64,000 nt of DNA from Flavobacteriales bacterium (GCA_947447525.1 CANFJL010000002.1:62001-126000); one strand, 5' to 3'; positions 15,472 through 27,070 are shown, numbered from the stretch's first letter. The notes: generated by a model not told the origin, from the sequence alone. Made by a program: numbers and translations.

Positions 15472-17115
15472 ATGATTCAACTACTGCGCATCGATAATTT
15501 TGTCTTAATCGATCGGGTAGAAATATCACTCGATAAAGGTTTTACCGTTATTACAGGTGAAACGGGTTCTGGAAAATCAATTTTATTAAACGCGCTCAAC
15601 TTACTCATCGGCGAAAGAGCTGATTTTTCTGTTATAGGTCCTCGCTCCAATAAATCTATTGTCGAAGCAGTCGCTCAAATGGAAGATCGATTAATTCCTT
15701 TTTTTACGCTCAACGATCTTGATGTTCAAAAAGAAGTGATCCTGAGAAGAGAAATTGTGAAAGATGGAAAATCTAGAGCTTTCATTAATGACACTCCAGT
15801 TTCCTTATCATTATTAAAAACTTTGAGTTCATTTTTGATTAGTATTCACTCCCAATACAATACCTATGAACTTAAATCACCTTCATTTCAATTAGATTTA
15901 TTGGATGATTTAGCAAACACTAAAAAATTGAGAGATGACTTTTCTATTCAATTTTTGGAACATAAATCAAAAAAGAAACAGTTGGTCGATCTGCAACAAC
16001 AACTCCTTGAACAAGAAAAACTAAAGGATTACAATACCTTTCTGTTAGAAGAATTAGGGCAGCTCAAATTAAAAGATCAGGATTTTTCAGAAATTGAAAA
16101 AGAACTCCTTAAATTAGATAATGCTGATAATATAAAGGAATTAGGCGATTCTTTTCAGGATATATGCATCGATAATGGTCCATATGACCAATTGTATAAT
16201 TTGTATGCTAAAATTGAAAAAAATAAAAATTTAGATCAGCAATTCCTTGAATTTGCCAATAGATTAAAATCTTGTTTGATAGAATTAAAGGAACTTTCTG
16301 AAGAGGGAGGGAAATTAAGTAAAGATTTTGATGCCAGCCCAGAAGTACACAGAGTACTAACAGCAAAAATTGATGCCTACAACAATCAGTTAAACAAACA
16401 TCGTTTTACTACTCAAGAACAATTAATAAACTTATTTGATCACCTAGATGCTCAATTGAATGAAAACGATCAATTGGAAAATGAAATACTTAAGCTTAAA
16501 GACTTAATTGAATTGGAGCACACTCATTTATTGCAATTGGGTGAAACGCTGAATTCTAAAAGGATTAAAGCAATACCGGAGATTGAAAAAGAATTAAAAG
16601 CTCTATTTGACGCTCTCAAATTAAAAGAAGCGACTCTTAACTTCTCTTTAATTAAAGGAGTTGAATTAAAGGAAAATGGATTGGATCAATTAAGCATGTT
16701 ATTTAGCGCTAATAAAGGTATGGAAACTGTTCCTATTGAAAAAGCTGCAAGCGGAGGGGAGTTATCAAGAGTGATGCTGGCCTTGCAAAAAATGATTTCA
16801 GAAAAACGACAATTACCGAGTGTCTTATTCGATGAAATAGATACTGGGGTTTCAGGTGATGTAGCAGAGAAAATTGGAGTATTGCTTAAAGAAATGGGGA
16901 AAAATATGCAGTTAATTGCCATATCGCACCTTCCTCAAGTAGCCGCAAAAGCTGACTATCATTTAAAAGTAGAAAAGAATAATAGCGGTGATAAAACGAA
17001 TACTACCGTGCTATCTCTTACGAATGAGCAGAGAGTCAATGAAATAGCCCGTTTAATGAGTGGAGAAATCATAAGCAATGAAGCGCTATTAACAGCTAAA
17101 AGCTTGATGAACTGA
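15472..17115 (+). CDS. recN: DNA repair protein RecN
   Basis: RecN is an SMC-like ATPase that acts early in double-strand-break repair. Walker A is GETGSGKS at residues 29-36, and INALNLLIGERAD-type sequence follows. Long coiled-coil arms occupy about residues 155-385 (rich in Leu, Glu, Lys and Gln). The ABC signature KAASGGELSRVMLAL and Walker B VLFDEIDTGVSGDVAEK follow, then the H-loop AISHLPQVAAKADYHL. The length of 547 residues is normal. Its stop overlaps the ATG of the GSCFA gene (ATGA), so the two are coupled. Confidence 0.96.
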   Translation: MIQLLRIDNFVLIDRVEISLDKGFTVITGETGSGKSILLNALNLLIGERADFSVIGPRSNKSIVEAVAQMEDRLIPFFTLNDLDVQKEVILRREIVKDGKSRAFINDTPVSLSLLKTLSSFLISIHSQYNTYELKSPSFQLDLLDDLANTKKLRDDFSIQFLEHKSKKKQLVDLQQQLLEQEKLKDYNTFLLEELGQLKLKDQDFSEIEKELLKLDNADNIKELGDSFQDICIDNGPYDQLYNLYAKIEKNKNLDQQFLEFANRLKSCLIELKELSEEGGKLSKDFDASPEVHRVLTAKIDAYNNQLNKHRFTTQEQLINLFDHLDAQLNENDQLENEILKLKDLIELEHTHLLQLGETLNSKRIKAIPEIEKELKALFDALKLKEATLNFSLIKGVELKENGLDQLSMLFSANKGMETVPIEKAASGGELSRVMLALQKMISEKRQLPSVLFDEIDTGVSGDVAEKIGVLLKEMGKNMQLIAISHLPQVAAKADYHLKVEKNNSGDKTNTTVLSLTNEQRVNEIARLMSGEIISNEALLTAKSLMN

Positions 17116-18056
17116 TGAAAGATTTTTTCTTGCCCATTGTTATTCCAGTTTCTGATAGAAAAATAAGCCATAAAGACCAAATAATCCTTTTAGGCTCTTG
17201 TTTTTCAGATGAAATGAGTCAATATTTTAAACAAAGTGGTTTTCAAGAATTCAGCAATCCCTTCGGTACAATTTTTCATCCTTATTGTATTGCAAATCAA
17301 ATAATTGATGCTATTAGTTTAAATAAAGAAGTTAGAAGTGTTAATCGAAATGATTTGTTTTTTGACTATGAAAGTGGCGCTAAAATATTTGCGAAATCAG
17401 AAGCAGAATTAGTTGCATTGATTCTTGATAAAAGAAACCATTTTCTTGATCGACTAAAGAAATGCTCCCATCTCTTTATAACTTTCGGCTCTGCATTTGC
17501 CTATAGACACAACGCTGATGGAATGCTAGTTGCTAATTGTCACAAACAAAAGGCAGATTTATTTACAAAAGAGTTAAGCGAAACAGACGAATTAATTGAG
17601 CATTGGAAGATATGTTTGGATCTGTTAAAATCAATTAATCCTAATATCTGTATACATTTCACGGTAAGTCCTGTACGACATTCCAAAGATGGATTACCAG
17701 AAAACAATAGGAGTAAAGGGAGGTTATTCGATATAGCCCATCAATTGGTTGACTATTCGAATGGAAGGTATTTCCCTTCTTATGAAATAATGATAGACCA
17801 CTTGAGGGATTATCGATTTTATAAGCAAGATAGAATTCATCCCAACTATGAAGCACTAGATTTTATATGGGAACAAATTCAAGAAACCTATTTTTCTTCA
17901 GAAACTAAAACGTTGCTAAGTAAAATATCAGCTTATCAAAAATCCAAAGTGCACCGATTTTTTTATCCTGAAAGTGAGGACGCACAAGCACATAACAAGA
18001 AATTAGAAGTTTTAAGAAATCAGATTCTTCAAGAAATTCCTACTATTCAATTTTAG
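17115..18056 (+). CDS. GSCFA-domain protein
   Basis: This 313-residue cytoplasmic protein contains the family's name motif, LLGSCFSDEMSQYF at residues 31-44, followed by NPFGTIFHP. Other conserved blocks are FITFGSAFAYRH, CHKQ, and HFTVSPVRHSKDGL. The GSC-F segment, the FxTFGSA block and the VSPVRH block recall SGNH/GDSL esterase blocks, and the family (PF08885) is placed near that clan, but no substrate is known. In Flavobacteriia it usually follows recN, as it does here with a four-base overlap. Its end overlaps the convergent HD gene by 14 bases. Confidence 0.88.
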   Translation: MKDFFLPIVIPVSDRKISHKDQIILLGSCFSDEMSQYFKQSGFQEFSNPFGTIFHPYCIANQIIDAISLNKEVRSVNRNDLFFDYESGAKIFAKSEAELVALILDKRNHFLDRLKKCSHLFITFGSAFAYRHNADGMLVANCHKQKADLFTKELSETDELIEHWKICLDLLKSINPNICIHFTVSPVRHSKDGLPENNRSKGRLFDIAHQLVDYSNGRYFPSYEIMIDHLRDYRFYKQDRIHPNYEALDFIWEQIQETYFSSETKTLLSKISAYQKSKVHRFFYPESEDAQAHNKKLEVLRNQILQEIPTIQF

Positions 18057-18702
18057 AGAAATCTAATTCCCATTCTTGTTTAAAAGCATCTAAAAAATCC
18101 AACATTAAATCATGTCGCTTTGCAGCTATCTCCTTCGCTGTATTGGTTTCCATTCTATCTTTCAACAGTAGCAGCTTTTCATAAAAATGATTAACAGTAT
18201 GACTTTTACTTTTGAAATAATCTTCCTGAGAGGAATGTAGTGTAGGGTTAACTTCTGGACTAAACAAAGGTCTATTGCGACTGCCACCATAAGAAAACGC
18301 TCTCGCGATTCCAATAGCACCAATGGCATCTAGTCGATCAGCATCGCGAACAATTGACAGAGCAAGATGATCTTTTTTATCTTCGACCAAAGCACCTTTG
18401 AAGGAGATTTTTGAAATAATTTCAGCAACTTCTTTTGCTAATAAGGTAGAAGCACCATGATTTAGTAATAATTCTTCCGCTACTGAAGACCCTGCATTGA
18501 AGTCTCCGCCATTATATTTGTGATCAGAAATATCATGCAGTAATGCCGCCAATTGAATTGTTTCTAATGGACCTCCTTCTTGAGATTGAATATAGGTGGC
18601 CATTTTATATACACGCTCAATATGAAACCAATCGTGACTTCCTTCAAGATCACTAAAGCGTTCTTTAACTAAATTATAGATGGAATCGTGAAGATTGGAC
18701 AC
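18043..18702 (-). CDS. HD-domain phosphohydrolase
   Basis: This 219-residue HD-superfamily metal-dependent phosphohydrolase has metal ligands in GSHDWFHIERV, LLHDISDHKYNGGD and VRDADRLDAIGAIG, matching the H...HD...D set of the superfamily. It also has SYGGSRNRPLF, typical of the YpgQ/YedJ-type subfamily that may act on nucleotides. The substrate is unknown. It is the last gene of the pyrG-led reverse run; its start overlaps the stop of the T9SS cargo gene by one base, and its end overlaps GSCFA from the other strand. Confidence 0.9.
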   Translation of the reverse strand: MSNLHDSIYNLVKERFSDLEGSHDWFHIERVYKMATYIQSQEGGPLETIQLAALLHDISDHKYNGGDFNAGSSVAEELLLNHGASTLLAKEVAEIISKISFKGALVEDKKDHLALSIVRDADRLDAIGAIGIARAFSYGGSRNRPLFSPEVNPTLHSSQEDYFKSKSHTVNHFYEKLLLLKDRMETNTAKEIAAKRHDLMLDFLDAFKQEWELDFSKIE

Positions 18703-19508
18703 TATTTTTTAATGAATTTTATTACAGAGGTGGCATCAGTTGAAATAACCTTTGCATAATAAACACCAGCAGTTAGACTATTAACATCAACTGATTTGGT
18801 GTTGGAGCTTAAAACGATTTGTCCAGCGCTCGTTAATATTTCAATCGACTCGACATCTAAATCGCTTGAAATGGTAATGATATCATTTGCAGGATTAGGA
18901 TAAAGTACAAAAGCAGCTTTATTTACATCAGAAAAACCAGTGACATCCTCAGAACGCATTTCTAAATCATCGATGTACAATTTGAAGCCATCATAAGTTA
19001 CATTTACAAAAGCAATATATACCGTTTGGTTGTCGTAACCTTGCTCACTTAAATCAACTTCACGATAGGTCCATTCAAAATTCTCTTGAATTACAAATCC
19101 AATAGTATCGGTAAAGCTTTCTATTTGATTATTCGTAGTTGAAATCAACACTAAATAATCATCTGGATAAGAAGCATCATGTGATTTAGCTTCCCAAGAA
19201 AAGTAATTTCCAAAAGCACCAGTTGAAATAGGGGGGGTAATCAACCATCGATTAGCGGTATCTTGTGGTGAGAAGAAAGAAGTGGAAGCTGCAATAGTAT
19301 CTAAAGCATTTTCAGGATCCAATGTGGTAATCCAGGCACTCGTGAATTCTTGCACATTGAAAGCGGGCATATTACCATCATTATCAACAATAGTAAAATT
19401 AGCAGGCATTCCCGTTTGAAAATTCTCAGAATAAACAATTACTTGAGCATTGGTAGCAAAAGTAGAACACCAACAAAACAATAATACTAAAACAGCGCTT
19501 TTTAACAT
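18702..19508 (-). CDS. T9SS-secreted protein with choice-of-anchor J-type domain
   Basis: This 268-residue secreted protein has a signal peptide at about residues 1-21 (ATNAQ). A jelly-roll domain of the cleaved-adhesin/choice-of-anchor J type follows: YSENFQTGMPANFTIVDNDG near the start, ANRWLITPPIS, YFSWEAKSHD, VYIAFVNVTYDGFKLYIDD. A type A T9SS sorting domain begins at FVLYPNPANDIITIS (about residue 200) and ends GVYYAKV...VIKFIKK. It should be exported across the outer membrane and attached to the surface. The ligand is unknown. Unusually, it sits inside a housekeeping run between DUF4268 and an HD hydrolase. Confidence 0.88.
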   Translation of the reverse strand: MLKSAVLVLLFCWCSTFATNAQVIVYSENFQTGMPANFTIVDNDGNMPAFNVQEFTSAWITTLDPENALDTIAASTSFFSPQDTANRWLITPPISTGAFGNYFSWEAKSHDASYPDDYLVLISTTNNQIESFTDTIGFVIQENFEWTYREVDLSEQGYDNQTVYIAFVNVTYDGFKLYIDDLEMRSEDVTGFSDVNKAAFVLYPNPANDIITISSDLDVESIEILTSAGQIVLSSNTKSVDVNSLTAGVYYAKVISTDATSVIKFIKK

Positions 19509-19525
19509 GACATAAAATTACATAA

Positions 19526-19990
19526 TTAATCTACCAAATTGATTAGAATATCCTTGAATTCTTGATAAAAAATATCAAAAGAGATCAGTCGATCTCGAAA
19601 AAACGAGTGAATTTTGGGCCAATCTGCTTGATCATAAAAATTTACACCATCAAGTTCCCAAGAAATTCGATCTAAAATTACACCTTCATTATTTTTAACG
19701 GAACGACGCCATTGCCCAGGATAGGACATTTGTTTTTCTAGCAGCACTTTTAATTCACCCATTTGTTCCCAAACGATATCTCTAATTCCTTGATCTTTAA
19801 ATTGAAAGTCTATTTGTAAAGCAACCGAGTTAGATTCACAAACTAAACGAATGTAGACATGGCGGATATCAGAGGGATAATTCAACCAATTAATTTTTCT
19901 ATTATTGGAGGATTTATCACCATTCATTATAGATTTGAAAGTGCCCCAAAATAGAATATTCCATTCTTTAGCCGCCTCTTTTGAAAGCAT
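19526..19990 (-). CDS. DUF4268 domain protein
   Basis: This 154-residue protein is rich in aromatic residues and matches the DUF4268 pattern: FWGTFKSIM near the start, INWLNYPSDIRHVYIRL, then DFQFKDQGIRDIVWEQM and PGQWRRSV, and a C-terminal SWELDGVNFYDQADWPKIHSFF region. Standalone copies like this one are common in Flavobacteriia, and the same domain appears at the C-terminus of some restriction-like nucleases. No catalytic residues can be pointed to and the function is unknown. It begins five bases after fsa in the same direction. Confidence 0.8.
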   Translation of the reverse strand: MLSKEAAKEWNILFWGTFKSIMNGDKSSNNRKINWLNYPSDIRHVYIRLVCESNSVALQIDFQFKDQGIRDIVWEQMGELKVLLEKQMSYPGQWRRSVKNNEGVILDRISWELDGVNFYDQADWPKIHSFFRDRLISFDIFYQEFKDILINLVD

Positions 19991-19995
19991 TTTAA

Positions 19996-20652
19996 TTATT
20001 GATTACCTTTAGCATAATCTGCCAAAAACTGCTGTAAACCTAAGTCAGTCAATGGGTGTTTTGCTAATGCTTTGATGGCACTTAAAGGACCTGTCATGAC
20101 ATCAGCGCCAATTTCAGCACAATTTATTATATGCATAGGATGTCTAACAGATGCTGCTAGAATTTGAGTGTCGAATGCATAATTATCATATATCAATCTA
20201 ATTTGACTTATTAAATCTAATCCGTTAGTTGAAATATCGTCCAAACGACCTAAAAATGGGGAGATATACGTTGCTCCAGCTTTTGCAGCAAGTAGCGCTT
20301 GACCAGCAGAAAAAACTAAGGTACAATTGGTACGGATTCCTTTCGCTGAAAAGTACTTAATAGCCTTAATTCCTTCAGGAATCATAGGTATTTTAACAAC
20401 AATATTAGGATGTAATTCAGCTAGTAATTCACCCTCTCGAATCATTCCATCTCTGTCAACACTAATTACTTCAGCACTAACAGGGCCATCTACAATGTTA
20501 CAGATATCAACGTAATGTTGTAAAATCTTATCAGTTCCTGTAATTCCTTCTTTAGCCATTAAGGAAGGATTAGTAGTTACACCATCAAGAACGCCAAGTT
20601 CATACGCTTCTTTAATTTCATTAAGGTTGGCTGTGTCAATGAAGAATTTCAT
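19996..20652 (-). CDS. fsa: transaldolase / fructose-6-phosphate aldolase family protein
   Basis: This TIM-barrel class I aldolase has 218 residues, the short length of the FSA/TalC-type (transaldolase 3B) subfamily. The opening [33 protein letters not shown], and the Schiff-base lysine region [12 protein letters not shown] are diagnostic, followed by [18 protein letters not shown] and SPFLGRLDD. It either transfers dihydroxyacetone in the pentose phosphate pathway or cleaves fructose-6-phosphate; in Bacteroidota it is generally assumed to serve as the transaldolase. It lies 13 bases after yidC. Confidence 0.95.
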   Translation of the reverse strand: MKFFIDTANLNEIKEAYELGVLDGVTTNPSLMAKEGITGTDKILQHYVDICNIVDGPVSAEVISVDRDGMIREGELLAELHPNIVVKIPMIPEGIKAIKYFSAKGIRTNCTLVFSAGQALLAAKAGATYISPFLGRLDDISTNGLDLISQIRLIYDNYAFDTQILAASVRHPMHIINCAEIGADVMTGPLSAIKALAKHPLTDLGLQQFLADYAKGNQ

Positions 20653-20665
20653 AATTCAGATTTTT

Positions 20666-22525
20666 TTATTTCTTTTTGTTTTTTATCATTTCCTGCTGTT
20701 GTTTTTGCATTTCCTCTAGCTTTTCTTGAAAACGAGATTTCTTTTTCACTTTAGGATTAGCAGAAGCAGTTGCTTTACGAGAAGCCATTTTTAATTTCAA
20801 TTTATCTTCATTTACAAAGAACTGCTTGATTAAAACCATAATTAAGATAGAAACCAAGGTAGAGATGAAGTAATAATAACTTAAACCTGAGGAATAATTA
20901 TTAAAGAAGAAAATCATCATAAGAGGGAAGACGTACATAATCACCTTCATATTCGGCATGCCCGGCTGTGTTGGTTGTTGAACATTACCGGAATTCATAA
21001 ACGTATACAATAGGGTAGTTGCAGACATCAACAAAGTGAACAAACTTACGTGGTCACCATATGGCCAAACATTAAAACCAAAATCTAAAATGGAATCATA
21101 AGAGGATAAATCTTCTGCCCAAAGGAAATTCTGTTGTCTCAAGCCAAATGTAGCTGGGAAAAATCTAAATACTGCTAAAAGAATTGGCATTTGAATTAAC
21201 ATAGGGACACAACCTGCGAGCGGACTTGCGCCTGATTCTTTATAGAGCGCCATCATTTCCACTTGCTTCTTCATTGCGTCGTCCTTATTAGGAAACTTTG
21301 CATTCAATTCATCAATTTCAGGTTTTAAAATTTTCATTTTCACTGATGAAAGAAACATTTTCCATTGAACAGGCATTAAGATTAACTTCAATATAATGGT
21401 AAGGACCAAAATAGCCCAACCAACTCCAATTCCACTAGAAATTATAACATTAAATATAGGTTGAACTGCATATAAATTGATCCAACGAAATACACCCCAA
21501 CCATAATTTAGAATCGCATCATAATTAGAATCATAAGATTTTAAAATAGTATAATCATTGGGAACAAATGACCAAACCATACTTGAAGTGGTACCACCTT
21601 TGAAATTCAATCCTAAGGTTGCAACATAATCTTTTAAATGCGTTTTTTGCTTTGCTTCACCATCTTTATAAACCTTAACACCAATTAAACCATTCGTTTT
21701 TGAAAAAGCTGCTTTTGGTTTTAAAATAGCGGAGAAATAACTTTGTTTGTAAGCAATCCAATTGATGTCATCACTAGGATTAGTATATTCACCTGAGGTC
21801 TCACTTAAATAAGTGAAGCCATCTTTAACTTGATCATAACATACAGTACTAACACGTCTTTGTTCACTGAATAATCTTTCAGTTTTTCTAAAGGCTGTTT
21901 TCCAATTCAATTGAACATGCTTAAGTGCTGCAGCATTAAATCCAATCAATTTAACATCATAATTCAAATCAAAACCTTTGTCTCCAATAGCGTATTTATA
22001 TTCAATTGATCTACTGTCATCAATTTGCATTTCAAAAGTCAAAGCGTTTTTAGATACTTGAGTCGCTTTACAAAAATAATTTGAGGTGTAGATTGTTTTT
22101 TCACCTAGTGGCAATACCAATTGATTGGTTGCATCTCCCGCTTTAAATAAACAAAGTGCTGTATTTTTTTTGTTTACATAATTGTTATAAGAAAGATAAT
22201 TCTTCAGGTATACCGCTTCTACTTGTCCGCCTTTAGAATTTAAATCAATGATTAATTCTTTGTTTTCAATTCTAAAAGTTGCTGCTTTTTGAACAGGAAG
22301 TACACTTTTAATTTCCTTAGCTTCTGGAGTATCATTTCCTGTATTCGCTTGGGCTTTTTTCTCAGGAGCAACTGCTTTTGCTTGCGTAGTTTTCTTTGCC
22401 TTTGCAGCAATTTCAATTTTTCTTTCTTTAGCAGTTATTTCTTTCTTAGATGGTTGATTAAAAACTGAAAACACAGTCAATACCAAACCTATAAGAACCA
22501 ATCCTGTTATTGTATTTCTATCCAT
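20666..22525 (-). CDS. yidC: membrane protein insertase YidC
   Basis: This 619-residue Gram-negative-type YidC integrates inner-membrane proteins with or after SecYEG. An N-terminal helix (about residues 6-22) and an Ala/Lys-rich linker precede a large periplasmic beta-domain (about 80-345). The conserved insertase core follows with WGVFRWINLYAVQPIFNVI, WAILVLTIILKLILMPVQW (including the functionally important Arg region replaced by KLILMPVQWK), GCVPMLIQMPILLAVFRFFP and TLVSILIMVL. The tail is highly basic (KKKSRFQEKLEEMQKQQQ), as expected for ribosome contact. pyrG lies three bases upstream. Confidence 0.97.
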   Translation of the reverse strand: MDRNTITGLVLIGLVLTVFSVFNQPSKKEITAKERKIEIAAKAKKTTQAKAVAPEKKAQANTGNDTPEAKEIKSVLPVQKAATFRIENKELIIDLNSKGGQVEAVYLKNYLSYNNYVNKKNTALCLFKAGDATNQLVLPLGEKTIYTSNYFCKATQVSKNALTFEMQIDDSRSIEYKYAIGDKGFDLNYDVKLIGFNAAALKHVQLNWKTAFRKTERLFSEQRRVSTVCYDQVKDGFTYLSETSGEYTNPSDDINWIAYKQSYFSAILKPKAAFSKTNGLIGVKVYKDGEAKQKTHLKDYVATLGLNFKGGTTSSMVWSFVPNDYTILKSYDSNYDAILNYGWGVFRWINLYAVQPIFNVIISSGIGVGWAILVLTIILKLILMPVQWKMFLSSVKMKILKPEIDELNAKFPNKDDAMKKQVEMMALYKESGASPLAGCVPMLIQMPILLAVFRFFPATFGLRQQNFLWAEDLSSYDSILDFGFNVWPYGDHVSLFTLLMSATTLLYTFMNSGNVQQPTQPGMPNMKVIMYVFPLMMIFFFNNYSSGLSYYYFISTLVSILIMVLIKQFFVNEDKLKLKMASRKATASANPKVKKKSRFQEKLEEMQKQQQEMIKNKKK

Positions 22526-22528
22526 TAT

Positions 22529-24200
<1,672 letters not shown>

Positions 24201-24268
24201 AAGTAAAAAACAAGTCCTATTTGTTGATAAATAATTACGAAATGGGAATAACAGGAAGTGCTAAGCAG

Positions 24269-24856
24269 TTATTTCTGCCATTTTTGATAAGAAAGCGCTT
24301 GTTTAGGTCGGTTATCTTCTATTTCAAGTAAAGGTTCACAGGGGAGGAGGGAAGTGTGACACAATTGAGGTAATTCTTGATAGAGTTTTGTCCCTTCCGT
24401 TTTCCAAGCAATCATATCATCAGAAACTTCCTTGATAATTTTTGCAGGATTTCCAACAACCAAACTTCTTTCAGGAATTTGCATTTTTGAAGGAACAAAA
24501 GTAAGCGCGCCAATAATAGATTCCTTTCCTATAAAAGCATCATCCATTAAGACAGCATTCATACCGATCAGGCAATTTTCTCCTAAATGAGCTCCATGAA
24601 TGATAGCTCCATGCCCAACATGAGCACCTTTTTCAAAATTCACGGTGGTACCTGGAAACATGTGGACCGTACAATTCTCTTGTATATTACAGCCATCTGC
24701 AATGATGATGCTGCCCCAATCTCCGCGTAATACAGCACCGGGACCAACATATACATTTTTTCCAATAACAACATCTCCAATGACACTTGCCAACGGATGA
24801 ATGAAACTAGATGGGTCAATAACAGGAATAAATCCGTTGAAAGAATAGACGGCCAT
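24269..24856 (-). CDS. PaaY/gamma-carbonic-anhydrase-like hexapeptide-repeat protein
   Basis: This 195-residue left-handed beta-helix protein contains repeated hexapeptides (VIGDVVIGKNVYVGPGAVLRGD at about 26-47, position only; IQENCTVHMFPG; VGHGAIIHGAHLGENCLIGM). The His residues of GHGAIIHGAH and the one in VHMFPG match the trimeric gamma-CA metal site. The C-terminal helix VVGNPAKIIKEVSDDMIAWK and tail fit the PaaY branch, whose E. coli member is a thioesterase of phenylacetate catabolism. No paa genes are nearby, so catalytic role and substrate remain open. The gene stands alone, divergent from the rhodanese gene. Confidence 0.88.
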   Translation of the reverse strand: MAVYSFNGFIPVIDPSSFIHPLASVIGDVVIGKNVYVGPGAVLRGDWGSIIIADGCNIQENCTVHMFPGTTVNFEKGAHVGHGAIIHGAHLGENCLIGMNAVLMDDAFIGKESIIGALTFVPSKMQIPERSLVVGNPAKIIKEVSDDMIAWKTEGTKLYQELPQLCHTSLLPCEPLLEIEDNRPKQALSYQKWQK

Positions 24857-24900
24857 TTTTATATTATGTTAAATAGAAATTATCTACAAGTATATTTAAT

Positions 24901-24908
24901 TAATTTTG
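24901..24908 (+). promoter_or_regulatory. -7 promoter element TAATTTTG, rhodanese gene
   Basis: This is an exact TAnnTTTG match 16 bases ahead of the ATG at 24925, so the leader is only a few bases long. No -33 TTG is seen. Confidence 0.45.
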
Positions 24909-24924
24909 ACTTCAAATATACATC

Positions 24925-25275
24925 ATGAAAACAATACTTTTTTCAATTTCTTTTCTTTTCGTTCTGATTAATGTTTCAGCTCAGAAAGTGGTTGAGCAGG
25001 CGGAATTTAAATCTCTTATGAAAACAGAAGGTGCGCAATTGATAGATGTTCGTACAGCTAAAGAGTTTGCCCAGGGCAAAATCTCAGGTGCAGTTAACAT
25101 AGATTACTTCTCAAGTAATTTTACTACAGCAATTTCTAAGTTAGATAAAAGTAAAATCATTTTAGTCTATTGTGCCGCTGGTGGGAGAAGCGCTTCGGCA
25201 GCAAAAGAATTTAAAAGGCTTGGTTTCAAAAAAGTCTACGACCTGAAAGGGGGATATGATCACTGGAAAGATTAA
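24925..25275 (+). CDS. periplasmic rhodanese-domain protein
   Basis: This 116-residue single-domain rhodanese has a signal peptide (about residues 1-19, INVSAQ), so it works in the periplasm. It contains GAQLIDVRTAKEFAQGKISGA and the active-site loop VYCAAGGRSASAA with catalytic Cys, then FKKVYDLKGGYDHWK at the end. Rhodaneses move sulfane sulfur to thiol acceptors such as cyanide or proteins; the acceptor here is unknown. It is followed by a 164-base AT-rich gap and appears to be a single-gene unit. Confidence 0.93.
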   Translation: MKTILFSISFLFVLINVSAQKVVEQAEFKSLMKTEGAQLIDVRTAKEFAQGKISGAVNIDYFSSNFTTAISKLDKSKIILVYCAAGGRSASAAKEFKRLGFKKVYDLKGGYDHWKD

Positions 25276-25439
25276 TAAGTAATAATACTAAAGAATTATC
25301 TTAGAATAGATTACTTGATAATACTATTTAACATAATATTAATTATATAACAGAATAGTATTTAATCATAGAATTGATTCGAATTGGCTATCAATCAAAA
25401 GAGTTTTTCAATATATTTGATAATTAAAAAATTAACAGG
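25276..25439. other. AT-rich intergenic region with a 9-base inverted repeat
   Basis: This gap is strongly AT-rich. AATACTATT (25320-25328) and its exact complement AATAGTATT (25354-25362) form an inverted repeat with a 25-base spacer. It could be an operator or a weak terminator ahead of the DUF1800 gene; no consensus -7 element is seen. Chance pairing in AT-rich DNA is possible. Confidence 0.3.
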
Positions 25440-27059
25440 ATGATACCAGATCAAATTGTAGAAGGTCCACTTACGATGAGTATGGATCCTTATAACGGAA
25501 CTTGGACACAACAAGAAGCAGGACATCTTTTGAGACGAACAACTTTCGGCCCAACATTTCAGCAGATTCAATCTGCTGTTAATTTGGGAATGGATGCGAC
25601 TGTGAATTCCTTATTACAAATTAATCCAACTGGCTTACCCTTAAGTTATGATCCGAACGAAACCATTTCTGCTTTTGGAACTACTTGGATTAACAGCGTT
25701 TATCCAGCTGGTGCAGCCAGTGCACAAGTGCATGAAAATGCTAGAATAAAATCTTTGGGAGCTTGGTTAATTAAACGATTGAACACTGAAAATACAACTA
25801 TAGCTGAAAAAATGTGTCTTTTTTGGCAAAATCATTTTGCTGCAGTATTAGCTCCTGATTCACGTGCTAGCTACCAATATCATTTATTAATTCGTAATAG
25901 TTCCCTTGGAAATTTTAAGCAGTTTGTAAAGGATATGACGATTGATCCAACGATGTTGATATTTCTAAACGGTGCCTCTAATAATGTTTACAGTCCAAAT
26001 GAAAATTATGCCCGTGAAATATTAGAGTTATTTACCATCGGTAAAGGTCCGCAAATTGGCCCTGGAGATTACACGAATTATACGGAAAACGATGTCGCTG
26101 CTGGAGCAAAAGTATTCACTGGATATACGGTTGACGGTTTAAGAAGTGCTACACTCACCTCCCCTGTTGCAATTTATTACGACATACTTCACGATCAATC
26201 CACAAAGCAATTGTCATCGCATTTTGGAAACCAAACGATTGTTGCCAACGGTGCGACTGAATATGCTGATTACATAGATGTGATTTTTCAGCAGAATCAA
26301 GTTGCAACTTATATATGTACTAAATTATATCGCTATTTCGTAAATTATGATCTAACGCTTGATGTTCAGACCAATATTATTCCAGTGATGGCGCAAACTA
26401 TGATTGATAATAATTATGAAATTTTACCCGTAATGCAACTCTTATTAAAGAGTCAACATTTTTATGATATTGCTTTTCATGGTGCTTTAATTAGAAATCC
26501 TCTTGAACTTGTCTTTGGAATGTTTAACCCTTGTGATTCTGTACCTAATTTCGATTTGGTATCCAATTCAGATCTCTATATATCCATTTATGATTTTTGT
26601 CAAAATATGGGACAATCCTATGGCGCTCCGCCAAGTGTAGCTGGATGGATAGCGTATTACCAAGCTCCTGCATTTTCTAAGTTATGGGTAAATTCAACAA
26701 CCATTAAAAACCGGTTTGATCTTGCAAATTACATTACAGTATACACCGGAATTCCAATTAATGGTAATAATTTCAAAGTAAATGCGCTTAATTTAGTAAA
26801 TGGTTTATCTTTCCCTGACAATGCTATTGCTGTTATTGATGACCTCTGTACGGTATTTTTCCCGAAAGCTATTTCAGCAGCTCAAAAAACATTACTAAAG
26901 TTCATATTAACGGGTGGTTTACCAGATTTTGAATGGACCAATGATTACAATGCTTATGCTGCTGATCCAACAAACGCTGTTGTTTCAACTCCTGTTCGAA
27001 CTAAGGTAGAACAAGTATTAGCGCGCATTTTTCAAATGCCTGAATTCCAAACAATTTAA
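25440..27059 (+). CDS. DUF1800 family protein
   Basis: This 539-residue protein has the family opening QEAGHLLRRTTFGPTFQQI near residue 24, then KMCLFWQNHFAAVLAPDSR, NYAREILELFTIGKG, AAGAKVFTGYTVDG and SVAGWIAYYQAPAF near the end. The function of DUF1800 is not established; in many phyla it is encoded directly ahead of a DUF1501 protein and both are exported. This copy shows no evident signal peptide at residue 1, and an in-frame stop at 25425 rules out a longer N-terminus. The DUF1501 gene follows after 11 bases, so they form an operon. Confidence 0.92.
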   Translation: MIPDQIVEGPLTMSMDPYNGTWTQQEAGHLLRRTTFGPTFQQIQSAVNLGMDATVNSLLQINPTGLPLSYDPNETISAFGTTWINSVYPAGAASAQVHENARIKSLGAWLIKRLNTENTTIAEKMCLFWQNHFAAVLAPDSRASYQYHLLIRNSSLGNFKQFVKDMTIDPTMLIFLNGASNNVYSPNENYAREILELFTIGKGPQIGPGDYTNYTENDVAAGAKVFTGYTVDGLRSATLTSPVAIYYDILHDQSTKQLSSHFGNQTIVANGATEYADYIDVIFQQNQVATYICTKLYRYFVNYDLTLDVQTNIIPVMAQTMIDNNYEILPVMQLLLKSQHFYDIAFHGALIRNPLELVFGMFNPCDSVPNFDLVSNSDLYISIYDFCQNMGQSYGAPPSVAGWIAYYQAPAFSKLWVNSTTIKNRFDLANYITVYTGIPINGNNFKVNALNLVNGLSFPDNAIAVIDDLCTVFFPKAISAAQKTLLKFILTGGLPDFEWTNDYNAYAADPTNAVVSTPVRTKVEQVLARIFQMPEFQTI

Positions 27060-27070
27060 TTTCCCCAAAG